Source: Anaeromyxobacter oryzisoli (GTDB lineage Bacteria; Myxococcota; Myxococcia; Myxococcales; Anaeromyxobacteraceae). From it: a stretch of DNA of 62,800 nucleotides. The position numbers and the translations under genes are program-made. Positions within the stretch are counted from its first letter, which is position 1, and the number at the start of each line of letters is the position of its first letter. The notes under the pieces are model-generated. The model worked only from the letters and a program-made list of their open reading frames with translations, made no database searches and was not told where the DNA came from. Below are positions 46,187 through 54,727 of this stretch, piece by piece. Where the stretch lies: assembly GCF_022690765.1 (NCBI RefSeq), contig NZ_JALCZA010000020.1:1-62800 (forward strand), in the 5' to 3' direction.

Positions 46187-46261
46187 GGCCCGTTAGTCTA
46201 GCGGTCAGGACGTCGGCCTCTCACGCCGAAAACATGGGTTCAAATCCCGTACGGGTCACCA
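46187..46261 (+). tRNA. tRNA-Glu(CTC)
   Basis: Acceptor GGCCCGT (46187-46193) with ACGGGTC (46251-46257), discriminator A, encoded CCA. The anticodon arm is TCGGC-CTCTCAC-GCCGA (anticodon CTC) and the T-loop is TTCAAAT. It lies 60 bases after tRNA-Gln. Confidence 0.95.
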
Positions 46262-46268
46262 TCTGTGC

Positions 46269-46303
46269 CCCGCCAACTTCGTCCGGTTGGCGGGTTTTTT
46301 TTT
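46269..46303 (+). terminator. Strong rho-independent terminator after tRNAs
   Basis: CCCGCCAAC (46269-46277) and GTTGGCGGG (46286-46294) form a 9-bp perfect stem with an 8-base loop, followed by nine T (46295-46303). It is the clearest intrinsic terminator in the window. Confidence 0.95.
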
Positions 46304-46515
46304 GTCCGTTACCGGAGAGCCGGGCGATCCACGGGCGGCCGGCGCGTCGCCCGAGCGCGCGCGATGCGCCCCCGGATCGAGCGTCCTACCTTGTTGCTCG
46401 ACGGCGACCAGCTCCCGCGGCCCCCGGGCACGAGGTGTTCGTGCCTTCGTCAGGCCGCGCGAGGCCGGGTGTGAACGACGAGGCGCGGCGGTCCCGGATC
46501 GACGGAGGTGCTCTC

Positions 46516-47073
46516 ATGTGGAGCGCGGGCCTGATGACGAGTCGTGCGGTGCTCGCCACGCTGCTGCTCTCGGGAGGCGCGGCGCTGGCGCCGCGCGCCG
46601 AGGCGCAGGCGCAGCGGCCGGCGGGCGATCGGGCGTTCCTGGAGCGAGCGCTCGGAGTGAACGAGCTGGAGGTCCGGCTCGGGCACCTCGCCGCCGAGCG
46701 TGGCGTGTCGCCCGAGGTGAAGGCGGCGGGCCAGAAGATGATCGCGAACCACACCGCCCTGCGGCAGGAGCTGAGCGCGCTCGCGAAGCGCGCCGGCGGG
46801 ACGGGCGTGGCGGAGCTGACCCCGGAGCAGCGGGCCGCCTTCGACCGGGTGGCGTCGCAGCCGGCGAGCGGGTTCGACGCAGAGTTCCGGCGCACCGTGG
46901 ACGCGGGCCACGTCCGGGAGCTGGCGATGTACCGCGACGAGGCGGGTCGCGCCTCGAGCCCCGAGCTGCGCGCCTTCGCGGAGCGGCGGGTCGCGTCGCT
47001 GGAGCAGGCGGTGCGCGCCGCGAAGGCGGCGTCGCCCGGGGGCGGCTCGATGGGGGCCGGCGGCGGCCCGTAG
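46516..47073 (+). CDS. DUF4142 secreted protein
   Basis: 185-residue exported protein with a signal peptide (VLATLLLSGGAALAPRAEAQ). The mature part fits DUF4142: DRAFLERALGVNELEVRLGHLA, VKAAGQKMIANHTALRQEL, and a C-terminal helix with AGHVRELAMYRDEAG. These are ferritin-like four-helix periplasmic proteins of unknown function. ATG 46516 has GGAGGTG 7 bases upstream. Its stop is 30 bases before the duplicated lysR tail at 47104. Confidence 0.85.
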   Translation: MWSAGLMTSRAVLATLLLSGGAALAPRAEAQAQRPAGDRAFLERALGVNELEVRLGHLAAERGVSPEVKAAGQKMIANHTALRQELSALAKRAGGTGVAELTPEQRAAFDRVASQPASGFDAEFRRTVDAGHVRELAMYRDEAGRASSPELRAFAERRVASLEQAVRAAKAASPGGGSMGAGGGP

Positions 47074-47103
47074 CGCTCGCCTCCCTCGCGGCGCGGGCGC
47101 TGC

Positions 47104-47188
47104 TCAGCGCCGGGCCCGCTCGCGGGCGAGCACCTCGCGCGCCACCGCCAGGAACCGATCCACGACCGGCAGCGGATCGCCGGGGCGG
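47104..47188 (-). repeat. 85-bp duplicate of the lysR 3' end (left copy)
   Basis: Aligns without gaps to 54728-54812, the last 28 codons of the lysR gene including its TGA, in the same orientation. There are 6 mismatches in total, 5 of them clustered near the stop-proximal end; the last 67 bases differ at one position. Leftward translation gives VDRFLAVAREVLARE then stop, so the protein reading is conserved. The whole glucan operon (47315-54544) lies between the two direct copies. Confidence 0.9.
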
Positions 47189-47314
47189 CCCGCGCCCCTC
47201 GCTCGGCACGGGCCGCACCGGCCAGATCAGCGGACAGCTCCGATGCGTGGGAGGATATGTCCAGATGGCCGAAGAGGCCCCGGCTCCGCGACGGCTCCGT
47301 GTGCCTCCCGAGGC

Positions 47315-49006
47315 TCAGCGCGAGCGGGTGGCGCCCCGCGTCCCCGCGATCGCCCGGTCGAGGGCGTCGCCGGTGCAGAGGAAGCCGAGGAGCCCGCCCG
47401 CGCGGCGGGCCTCCTCGAGCGCGGGCAGCGCCCGCGGGTCCCGGAGCTCCGCGAGCTTCGACGCGGCGGCCCGCTTCGTCTCGCAGCTCGAGCCGCGCTG
47501 CAGGTCCTTCACGTACACGAGCGCGTAGTCGATCCGGCCCGCCTCGCCCCGGGCCTCGAGCGCGCGGACCGCGTTCCAGCGGACCCAGTAACGGCCGTCG
47601 CGGGTGCGCTCGGCGAGGGCGTCGTCGATCCCGTCGAGGCGGGCGGCGACGCGGACGAGGGCGAGGCGGTGGTCCTCGCGGGCGAGGAGGCGGAGGGCGT
47701 TGGCGCGGAGGAGCGGATCGGAGCGGAAGGCGGCGCGCGCCTCGAGCGCGGCGCGGTACCGGCGGAGGCACTCGCCCCCGTCGCCGCGGGCGCAGGCGAG
47801 GTCGCCGCGGAGCTTCTCGACGTACGGGTCGCGCGGGTGGCGCCGCGCGGCCGCCTCGAGGGCGGCGCGGGCGCGGGGGAGGTCGCCGGCCGCGAGGAGC
47901 GCGGAGACGTCGCGGGCGAAGGCGGGCTCCCGGAGGGGGAAGCAGAGCAGCGCCGCCCCGGCGACCGGAGCGGCGACGAGGAGGGCGCGGCGCGCGGCGA
48001 CGGCGAGGCGCGCCGCGACGTTGCCCTTCGACTTCGTCCGCGCCTCGCGCGGCCTGCGCTCGGGGGGAGCGGCCGGGGGAGCCGAGGTCCGGGGCGTGGT
48101 CGGGGGCGAGGGCGGCCGCCCGTCGACCTCCCGCTCGACGGCGGGGGCGGGGCTGGCGGTCCCGGCGGGCACCGCGCTCCGGGCGCGCCGGAGAGGTCTC
48201 GCGGAGGATCCCGAGCCCGGCGAGGTGGCCGCGCGCCCGTCGTGGGCGCGCGCCCCCGCGCACCCGCGCGCCCGCGCCCGCGCGTCGTCGCGCCGCCTCG
48301 GGCGCCGGTCGAGCGCTCGCGCCAGGGCCGCGCCGAGCGCCGTCGGGAGGTCCGGACGGACCACGGCGAGCGGCGCCGGCGCCTCGAACAGCGCGCGGCG
48401 CAGCGTCTCGAGCGCGTCGTCGGTCCGGAGCGGCAATCGCCCGGCGAGGAGCGCGTGGACGAGAACGGCGAGCGAGAACGCGTCGGCGCGCGCCGAGGCG
48501 CGGCCGCCGCGCAGCACCTCCGGCGCGGCGCAGGCGACCGCCGACGGGGCCCCCGGATCGCCGGGATCGGGCGGCAGCCGGAGGGGATCGACTCCGTCCA
48601 CGAGCGCCACGGCGCCGGCGGCGCCCACGATGACGTTGCCGGGGTGGAGCGCGCCGTGGGCGACGCCGCGGGCGTGCAGCGCCGCGACCGCCCGGGCGAC
48701 CGCGCCCGCGAGCGCGAGCGCCTCGCCCGGCGCCGGGGGGGCGGCGAGCACCTCCGCCAGCGGACGCCCGGGCGCGAACGGCCGCAGGACGAGCGCGGCA
48801 CCGGGGCGATCGATCGGGACGAACGGACCGTGAAGCACGCCCCCCGCCCGCTCCAGCGCGCGGAGCCGCCGGGTCAGCGCGGGGCCGGGGAGGGCGACGC
48901 GCCGGAGCACGGCGAGCCGCCCCGTCCCGCGGTCGCGGACGAGCGACGAGCGCCCGCCGGCGAGCGGGGCGACGAGGTCGTGGTCCGGGCAGATCGTCTC
49001 GGCCAT
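47315..49006 (-). CDS. Protein-kinase-like membrane protein (probable pseudokinase) with C-terminal repeat domain
   Basis: 563-residue protein. Residues about 1-240 follow a bacterial Ser/Thr kinase fold (LVRDRGTGRLAVLRRV, ARGVAHGALHPGNVIV, VALVDGVDPLRL, CAAPEVLRGGRASARADAFSLA). The catalytic HRD is HGA (residues 117-119), so the Asp is lost, and DFG is not intact, hence a pseudokinase. A low-complexity Pro/Arg linker is followed by one membrane helix (about 336-357). The C-terminal (about 360-563) periplasmic TPR/HEAT-like part has PRARAALEAAARRHPRDPY, WNAVRALEARGEAG and KAAASKLAELRDPRALPALEEA. It starts 8 bases after the exporter gene ends and may regulate glucan synthesis. Confidence 0.7.
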   Translation of the reverse strand: MAETICPDHDLVAPLAGGRSSLVRDRGTGRLAVLRRVALPGPALTRRLRALERAGGVLHGPFVPIDRPGAALVLRPFAPGRPLAEVLAAPPAPGEALALAGAVARAVAALHARGVAHGALHPGNVIVGAAGAVALVDGVDPLRLPPDPGDPGAPSAVACAAPEVLRGGRASARADAFSLAVLVHALLAGRLPLRTDDALETLRRALFEAPAPLAVVRPDLPTALGAALARALDRRPRRRDDARARARGCAGARAHDGRAATSPGSGSSARPLRRARSAVPAGTASPAPAVEREVDGRPPSPPTTPRTSAPPAAPPERRPREARTKSKGNVAARLAVAARRALLVAAPVAGAALLCFPLREPAFARDVSALLAAGDLPRARAALEAAARRHPRDPYVEKLRGDLACARGDGGECLRRYRAALEARAAFRSDPLLRANALRLLAREDHRLALVRVAARLDGIDDALAERTRDGRYWVRWNAVRALEARGEAGRIDYALVYVKDLQRGSSCETKRAAASKLAELRDPRALPALEEARRAGGLLGFLCTGDALDRAIAGTRGATRSR

Positions 49007-49014
49007 CGCGCCGC

Positions 49015-51159
49015 TCAGAAGAGGAGCGCCGCCGACAGCGCGCCCTCGTAGCGCGCGTACACGTCTGCGACGCGCTCGGCGCGCGCCTCGGCGCCGAGCC
49101 GGAGGCGGTCCCCCACCCGGCGGGCGAGGGACGCGCGGAGCTCGCCGCCCGCGCGGACGCCGCCGCGAGGTCCGGCGACGTACTGGAGCGCCGGGCCGGC
49201 GTCGATCTCGACGCGCCCGACCGGCCCGGCGTCCTGGACGGCGGAGATCCGGGGCGAGGCGACGAGGAAGAGCGGCGGGCTGAAGAAGCGGGCCGCGAGC
49301 GGGTCGGTCGCGTCGCCCAGCCCGGAGCGATCCCGGGCGTACCCCTCCGCCCGCGCCGCGAGCCCGCCGGACACCGTCCAGCCGCCCGCGCGCACGACGG
49401 CGAGCATCGCCCGGAGCCCCGCGCCGCCCATCGCGTCCGCGGGGCCCGAGGCGGCGAGCACCACGCCCGCCCGCGCGCTCCCCTCGAGCCGCAGGGCGCC
49501 CAGGTTCCGGACCACCTGGAGCTCGAGGACGTGATCCGACGCCGCTCCCGCGACCCGTCCCCCGACGAGCTCCCCGGCGAAGGCCCGGAGCGAGTCGCGC
49601 CGTGGCCGCCGGGCGAGGGTGAGGGAGAGCGCGCCGCCGTCGTCCTCGTGCCCCAGGGCGAGCTCCCCGGTGACGCCCTGGCCGGCGCGCCGCGCCGCCT
49701 CGTACGCGATCGCGCCGTCGAGCTTCCAGCCGGCCTCGGGTCGCCACTCGCCGCGGACCGAGAGGTAGGTCCCCTGCGCCCGGGTGCCCGCGCCCCGGAG
49801 CGTCTCGAGCCCCGCCTCGACGGCGCTCGAGGTGAACGGCGTCGGCTCGGCGCTCCCGGCCACGAACGCGGCGAGCCCGGCGAGCCCGTACCCGCTGCCG
49901 CCCGGCTGTACGACCGCGCGGGCGCCACTCCCCGCGGACGGCTCGCGGCCGACCCGGAGGTCCCGCTCCAGCTGGGCGATCTCCCTCCGGCGCGGGCCGT
50001 ACCGGTCGGCCAGCGCGCCGTGGGCGAGCGCCTGGTCCGCGTCCCCGGCCCAGGCGTAGGCCCGCGCCAGGCCCCGGTGCGCCTCCGGATCTCGCGGCGC
50101 CTCGGCCAGGACCTGCTGGTACTGCGCGATCGCCTCCCGGCTCGTCTCCTTGCTCGCCCCGAGCACGCGGGCGTACCCGAGGCGCGCGCGGCGCGAGCGG
50201 GGCGACTCGCGGAGGATCGCCTCGTACTCCGCGCGCGCCGCGGCGCGGGAGCCCGGCTCCCCCGCGAGGAGGTCCGCGTACTCCAGCCGCGCGTCGATCG
50301 ATGGCCGGGCGGCGAGCGCGCGGGCGTACTCCTCGCGCGCCTCGGCGCGGCGCCCGGCGCGGGCGAGGGCGCGCGCCCGGGCGAGGCGCAGGGACGCGTC
50401 GCCCGGGTGCCGGGCGAGGAGCGCGCCGTACCGGTCGGCGGCCTCCGCGGCCCGCCGCGGGTCGTCGCCCACCAGCCGCGCGAGCTCCCTCTCCACCAGC
50501 TCGTCCCGCGGGTCCTCCGCCGCGCGGCGCTGGAGCTCCGCGATGGCCTCGTCCCGGTGGCGCCGGTCCCAGAGCAGCAGCTTCAGGTACTCGTCCCGGA
50601 GGGGGCGATCTCCGGGGCGCGCGGCGAGCAGCTTGCGGTACTGCACCAGCGCGTCGTCGAGGGTGGCCCGGTCGCGGGCGAGGAGCCGGGCGAGGTCGCG
50701 CCGTCGCTCGGGATCGTCGCGGACCTGGAGCCCCATCGCGAGGTAGCGGATCGCGTCCTTCGCCCGGTACCGGTACCGCGACCACTGGAGGATCCGGGCC
50801 TGCTCGAACGCGAGCGCGGCGTCGTCGGGGAAGCGCGCGAGGTGGCGGTCGAGCTGGGCGACCGCGCGGTCGGTCTCGCCGTTCTTCTGGTACGCGATCC
50901 CGAGCTCCCGCGACGCCTCGCGGCTCGACGGGTCGGCCTCGACCGCCCTCTGGAACGCCTCGATCGCCGCGCCGTAGTTCGCGATCCGCATGTTGGCCCG
51001 GCCGCGGGCGAGGTACCAGGACTCGGCGGCGCCCGCCGCGCCGATCGCGGGCAGGGCGAGCGCCGCCGCGATCCCGAGGACGAGCGCGGCGGGGACGGCG
51101 ACGCGCAGCACGTGAAGGGCCCTCCCGGTGTTCGGTCCGTCAGGCGGCAAGGTAGCCAT
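49015..51159 (-). CDS. TPR and beta-barrel exporter (BcsC-like)
   Basis: 714-residue protein. An N-terminal signal/anchor lies at residues about 20-45. Roughly ten TPR-like repeats (about 55-430) include YGAAIEAFQRAVEADPSSREA, DALVQYRKLLAARPGDRPL and AIAQYQQVLAEAPRDPEAHRG. The last 270 residues have beta-strand character (KLDGAIAYEAARRAGQGV, GALSLTLARRPRRD) and end in Phe, as outer-membrane barrels do. The layout is that of BcsC/AlgK-E type polysaccharide exporters but shorter than E. coli BcsC (about 1157). It overlaps the synthase gene by 20 bp. Confidence 0.75.
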   Translation of the reverse strand: MATLPPDGPNTGRALHVLRVAVPAALVLGIAAALALPAIGAAGAAESWYLARGRANMRIANYGAAIEAFQRAVEADPSSREASRELGIAYQKNGETDRAVAQLDRHLARFPDDAALAFEQARILQWSRYRYRAKDAIRYLAMGLQVRDDPERRRDLARLLARDRATLDDALVQYRKLLAARPGDRPLRDEYLKLLLWDRRHRDEAIAELQRRAAEDPRDELVERELARLVGDDPRRAAEAADRYGALLARHPGDASLRLARARALARAGRRAEAREEYARALAARPSIDARLEYADLLAGEPGSRAAARAEYEAILRESPRSRRARLGYARVLGASKETSREAIAQYQQVLAEAPRDPEAHRGLARAYAWAGDADQALAHGALADRYGPRRREIAQLERDLRVGREPSAGSGARAVVQPGGSGYGLAGLAAFVAGSAEPTPFTSSAVEAGLETLRGAGTRAQGTYLSVRGEWRPEAGWKLDGAIAYEAARRAGQGVTGELALGHEDDGGALSLTLARRPRRDSLRAFAGELVGGRVAGAASDHVLELQVVRNLGALRLEGSARAGVVLAASGPADAMGGAGLRAMLAVVRAGGWTVSGGLAARAEGYARDRSGLGDATDPLAARFFSPPLFLVASPRISAVQDAGPVGRVEIDAGPALQYVAGPRGGVRAGGELRASLARRVGDRLRLGAEARAERVADVYARYEGALSAALLF

Positions 51160-54100
51160 GCGCCTGCTCCGCCGGGAGCCGCCCGTCGAGGAGCGCGGCG
51201 CCGGCGCGCCAGACCCCGGGGAGGAGCCGGCGGGCGTGGACGATCCGCGCCCACCGCAGCGGCGCCCCGCGGGCGAGCACCGGCACGAGGTCGCCCGGCG
51301 CGGGCGGGGCCCCGAGGAAGAGGAGCCCCACGCCGCGGGCCGAGCGGTCGAGGATGACGGCGCGCACCGCGCCCTGCGCCCGGACGAGCACCGCCGGCCG
51401 GAGGGCCCGCGCGCGGGGCTCCTGCCTCCGCCGCGACCGGAGCGGCGCGAACGCGGCCGCGATCCCCGCGAGGAGCCGCACGGCCATCCCGAGCTGGGAC
51501 CGCGCCCGGCCGGCGTGGGCTCCGGCGAAGGCACCGTCGTGGGAGAAGCAGATCCGCACCAGGGCGCGCCGCTCGGCGGGCGCGATCTCCGGGAAGGCGA
51601 GCCCCGCGCGCAGCGCGTGGCCGACCCGCTCGCACCAGACCACCCGCGCGCGCAGGACGAGCGCCTCGGGGGGGCCGAAGGCGAGCTCCACCTCGCGCGG
51701 CAGGGGCGCGGCGCCCTCGAGCGCGACGCCGGCGCCGGCGGCGGCGAGGTCCACCGTGGCCGCGTCCACGGCGAGCCCGGGCGCGGAGACGCGGACGGGC
51801 AGGCGGCGGCGGACGCGCTCGTCCCCCCGCCGCTGCGGCCGCTCCCACGCGACCGCGAGCGCGGCGAGCACCGCGGCGAGGTTCACGGCGCACCAGCCCA
51901 GGTTGAAGGCGTAGGCCTCCACCTCGATCCCGAACAGCCGCAGCTCGACGCTCCCCTTGACGAGCGCCCCGACGGCGACGAGCGCGGCGGCGAGCGTGAG
52001 CCGCGAGGAGGAGGCGTCGAACCGTCGCCGGTCGGTGACGATCCCCTTGGGCGTCACCTTGAACCCGAGGCGCCTCGGCAGGACGAGGTCGGCCGTCGCC
52101 CGGAACAGCGGGAACGCCACGAGGCTCTCGTACACCGCGCCCCAGAGGAGCCTGGGCCACCCGGGGAGGATCACGGAGGCGGCGAGCGGGGTGAGGACGA
52201 GGTGCGGGACGAGGTAGGCGAGGAGGACGGAGAGGTCGGCGAAGAGCGGGTGGAGGTGGAAGAGCAGGTACCAGAGCGGCGTCGTGAAGAACACGACGCG
52301 CGCCAGCGGGAAGAGGAAGTACCAGAGCGAGGCGAAGTAGCCGAGCCGGTGGCGGAGCGGCAGGCCGCGCTGGAGGAGCGGGTTGTCCCGGAGGAAGATC
52401 TGCATGCACCCGAGCATCCAGCGCCGCCGCTGCACCAGGTACGAGGCGAGGTTCTCGGCGGAGAGCCCCGCGGCCAGGTCCTCGTCCACGAACGCCGAGC
52501 GCCAGCCCTTCGCGTGGAGCTTCTGGCTGGTGTGGATGTCCTCGGTGATGGACAGCAGGTTGAACCCGCCGACCGAGTCGATCGCGGTCCGCCGGAACAC
52601 GGCGCCGCTCCCCACGAAGAACGCGCCGCCCCAGCCGTCGCGCGCCCCCTGGATGGCGTGGTTGAAGAGGTCCTGCTCGTTCGGCACCGCCGCGCCGCCG
52701 CCGAGGGCGCGCTGGAAGATGTCCGGGTTGTAGAAGTGGTGCGGCGTCTGGACGATCCCGAGCCGCTCGTCCCGGAACAGCGGCACGGTGCGCTCGAGGA
52801 ACGCCGCCGAGGGGACGTGGTCGGTGTCGAACACGACCACGAGCTCGCCGGAGGTCCGGGCGAGGGCGTTGTTGAGGTTCCCGGCCTTGGCGTGCTCCCT
52901 GGGCCCGGGGATGTAGCTGGCCCCGTGCGCGGCGGCGAGCCGCGCGACCTCCTCGCGGTGGGAGTCGTCGCAGACGTGGACGGCCTTCGCCGGGTAGCGC
53001 ATCGCCGCGCACGCGGTGAGGGTCCGCTCCAGGATCTCGAGCGACTCGGAGTAGATCGGGACGAGGACGTCGACGGTGGGGTGGCGCTCGCCGGGCGCGA
53101 GCGGCGGCGCGGGGGGGCGGCGGCGGCGCGGATCGAGCCCGACCCCGACCTGGACCAGGAGGAGCACCACGGTGGAGAAGGCGTAGAGCTCCGCCGCGAG
53201 CAGCGCGAGGCTGATGACCGGCCCGAGCGGCTCGAGGAAGTTGAGGGTCTCCCGCGCGCGCCAGAGCAGGTAGCGGCCGGAGAGCGCGAAGGCGAGCGCG
53301 AGGAAGGGCGGCCTCGCCCACCGGCACCGGCGCGCCAGCGGCCACAGCAGGAGCGCGCCCGCGAACGGCAGCAGCGGGAACCGCGCCGCGAGCTCTCTCC
53401 GGTCGAGCGAGCCGAGGAAGGCGAGGGGCTCGTCGAACCGGCGCGCCGTCTCGAGCTCCAGCGCCCGTCCGAACCAGAGCCAGTTCTGGAGGTAGTAGGG
53501 CGTATCCACGCCGGCGAGGGCGCGCTCCCAGAGCGCGTCGAGCCGCTCGGTCCGGATCTCCGCGGCGAGGTCGGGGTCCACGACGAGGGCGAGGGCGTGG
53601 ACGGAGGCGAGCTGGGGGAGCCCGTCGAGCTGGGAGAGCGGCCGGCCGCCGGTGGTGTAGCGATCCCGCACCCGCCGCTCCTCGCGCCAGGCCTCGCGCG
53701 GGAAGCGGAGCATGCGCGCGCGCAGGTCCCGCTCGCCGCGGCCGAACCAGCGCGCGTCCAGCGCGACGCGCCAGAAGATCGGGACCGCGTCGTAGCCGAA
53801 CGCGGCGGGCGCGGCGCCGGGGCGCTCGAGCAGGAACGCGCCGGTCCGCGGATCGACGTGGACGACGTCCGGGGGCAGGGCGACGCCCCGCTCGACGTAG
53901 AGGAACCTGAGGAGGTCGTAGCTCCCCGCGACGAGCGCCTTCCACGGGTGCCGCCGGTCCACCGCGGCGAAGACCTCGTAGGCGTACGGCGCGAGGTAGG
54001 CGACGTGGATCGTGGGGTAGCGCTCCCCGGGGGCCCAGTTCCCGGCGCTGGGGAGCCAGCGGTCCCCGGCGCGGACCACCTCCCGCTTCCAGATGTCGTC

Positions 54101-54544
54101 GAGGAGCGCGAGCGCGTCCTCGAGGTAACGCGGCTCCCGGAAGCGGCGCGACGCGAGCACGAGGGCGAGGGCCGCGTCCTGGTCGGCGTCGGTCGCGGCG
54201 TTCGCGTCGAGGACCCGGCCCTTCCACTTCCAGGCGAGGAGCCGGTCCGCGCGCACCTGCAGGTGCTCGCGCGTCCAGCGCCACACCTGGTCGAGCGCGG
54301 CCCGGTCCCCTGCCCAGACGGCGCGGAGCATGGCGTAGGCCTGCCCCTCGGAGGTGGTGATCCCGCCCTCGTCCAGCGCGACGACCCGGCCGTCCTCCAC
54401 GAACTGGTACTTGTAGAAGCTCCACAGCGCGGAGAGCTCGTCCCGCTCCCTCGCGCGTGCGTCGCGCGTTCGCGCCGCCGGCCCGTGACCGCACGAGAGG
54501 AGCCCCACGAGCAGGGGGAGGAGGGTCCAGGCGACCGGCCGCAT
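51140..54544 (-). CDS. GH8-GT2-PilZ-PilZ fusion, cellulose-synthase-like
   Basis: 1134-residue fusion of two proteins normally separate. A lipoprotein-like signal (LLVGLLSC, Cys about 18) is followed by a glycoside-hydrolase family 8 domain (about 30-370) with TTSEGQAYAMLRAVWAGD (general acid Glu about 66) and DADQDAALALVLA, as in BcsZ. After membrane helices (about 390-465) comes a BcsA-type GT2 domain: DVLVPIYSES, CDDS, VFDTDH, ITEDIH and QRRRW, the processive synthase signature, then more helices. Two C-terminal PilZ-like modules follow (RRRLPVRVSAPG near 911; LDRSARGVGLLF in the second), suggesting c-di-GMP control. There is no BcsB gene. It probably makes a beta-1,4-glucan or related polymer. 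Confidence 0.85.
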   Translation of the reverse strand: MRPVAWTLLPLLVGLLSCGHGPAARTRDARARERDELSALWSFYKYQFVEDGRVVALDEGGITTSEGQAYAMLRAVWAGDRAALDQVWRWTREHLQVRADRLLAWKWKGRVLDANAATDADQDAALALVLASRRFREPRYLEDALALLDDIWKREVVRAGDRWLPSAGNWAPGERYPTIHVAYLAPYAYEVFAAVDRRHPWKALVAGSYDLLRFLYVERGVALPPDVVHVDPRTGAFLLERPGAAPAAFGYDAVPIFWRVALDARWFGRGERDLRARMLRFPREAWREERRVRDRYTTGGRPLSQLDGLPQLASVHALALVVDPDLAAEIRTERLDALWERALAGVDTPYYLQNWLWFGRALELETARRFDEPLAFLGSLDRRELAARFPLLPFAGALLLWPLARRCRWARPPFLALAFALSGRYLLWRARETLNFLEPLGPVISLALLAAELYAFSTVVLLLVQVGVGLDPRRRRPPAPPLAPGERHPTVDVLVPIYSESLEILERTLTACAAMRYPAKAVHVCDDSHREEVARLAAAHGASYIPGPREHAKAGNLNNALARTSGELVVVFDTDHVPSAAFLERTVPLFRDERLGIVQTPHHFYNPDIFQRALGGGAAVPNEQDLFNHAIQGARDGWGGAFFVGSGAVFRRTAIDSVGGFNLLSITEDIHTSQKLHAKGWRSAFVDEDLAAGLSAENLASYLVQRRRWMLGCMQIFLRDNPLLQRGLPLRHRLGYFASLWYFLFPLARVVFFTTPLWYLLFHLHPLFADLSVLLAYLVPHLVLTPLAASVILPGWPRLLWGAVYESLVAFPLFRATADLVLPRRLGFKVTPKGIVTDRRRFDASSSRLTLAAALVAVGALVKGSVELRLFGIEVEAYAFNLGWCAVNLAAVLAALAVAWERPQRRGDERVRRRLPVRVSAPGLAVDAATVDLAAAGAGVALEGAAPLPREVELAFGPPEALVLRARVVWCERVGHALRAGLAFPEIAPAERRALVRICFSHDGAFAGAHAGRARSQLGMAVRLLAGIAAAFAPLRSRRRQEPRARALRPAVLVRAQGAVRAVILDRSARGVGLLFLGAPPAPGDLVPVLARGAPLRWARIVHARRLLPGVWRAGAALLDGRLPAEQAHGYLAA

Positions 54545-54727
54545 GCGCCTCGTCGATGTGGCGCCGCGCGCGCCGTGACGCCAGGGTGCTCGTTGGGGCG
54601 GGGACCGGGGGGGCGACGCCCTCGCGGGGCTCCGGGCGGTGCGTGGCGGCGAGGCGACGCCGCCGGCGGGCGGCTCGGAGGGGGCCGGCGGCGGGCCCCG
54701 AGCGGTCGCGGTCCGCGGCCGTGCGGG

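Noticed and set aside
46053-46261. tRNA pair as an integration site
   Set aside because: Both tRNAs are complete, no 3'-half copies of them were seen elsewhere in the window, and a normal terminator follows.
47104-47188. A functional small gene
   Set aside because: Only the last 28 codons of a LysR protein are present, without start or DNA-binding domain. It is a duplicated 3' end.
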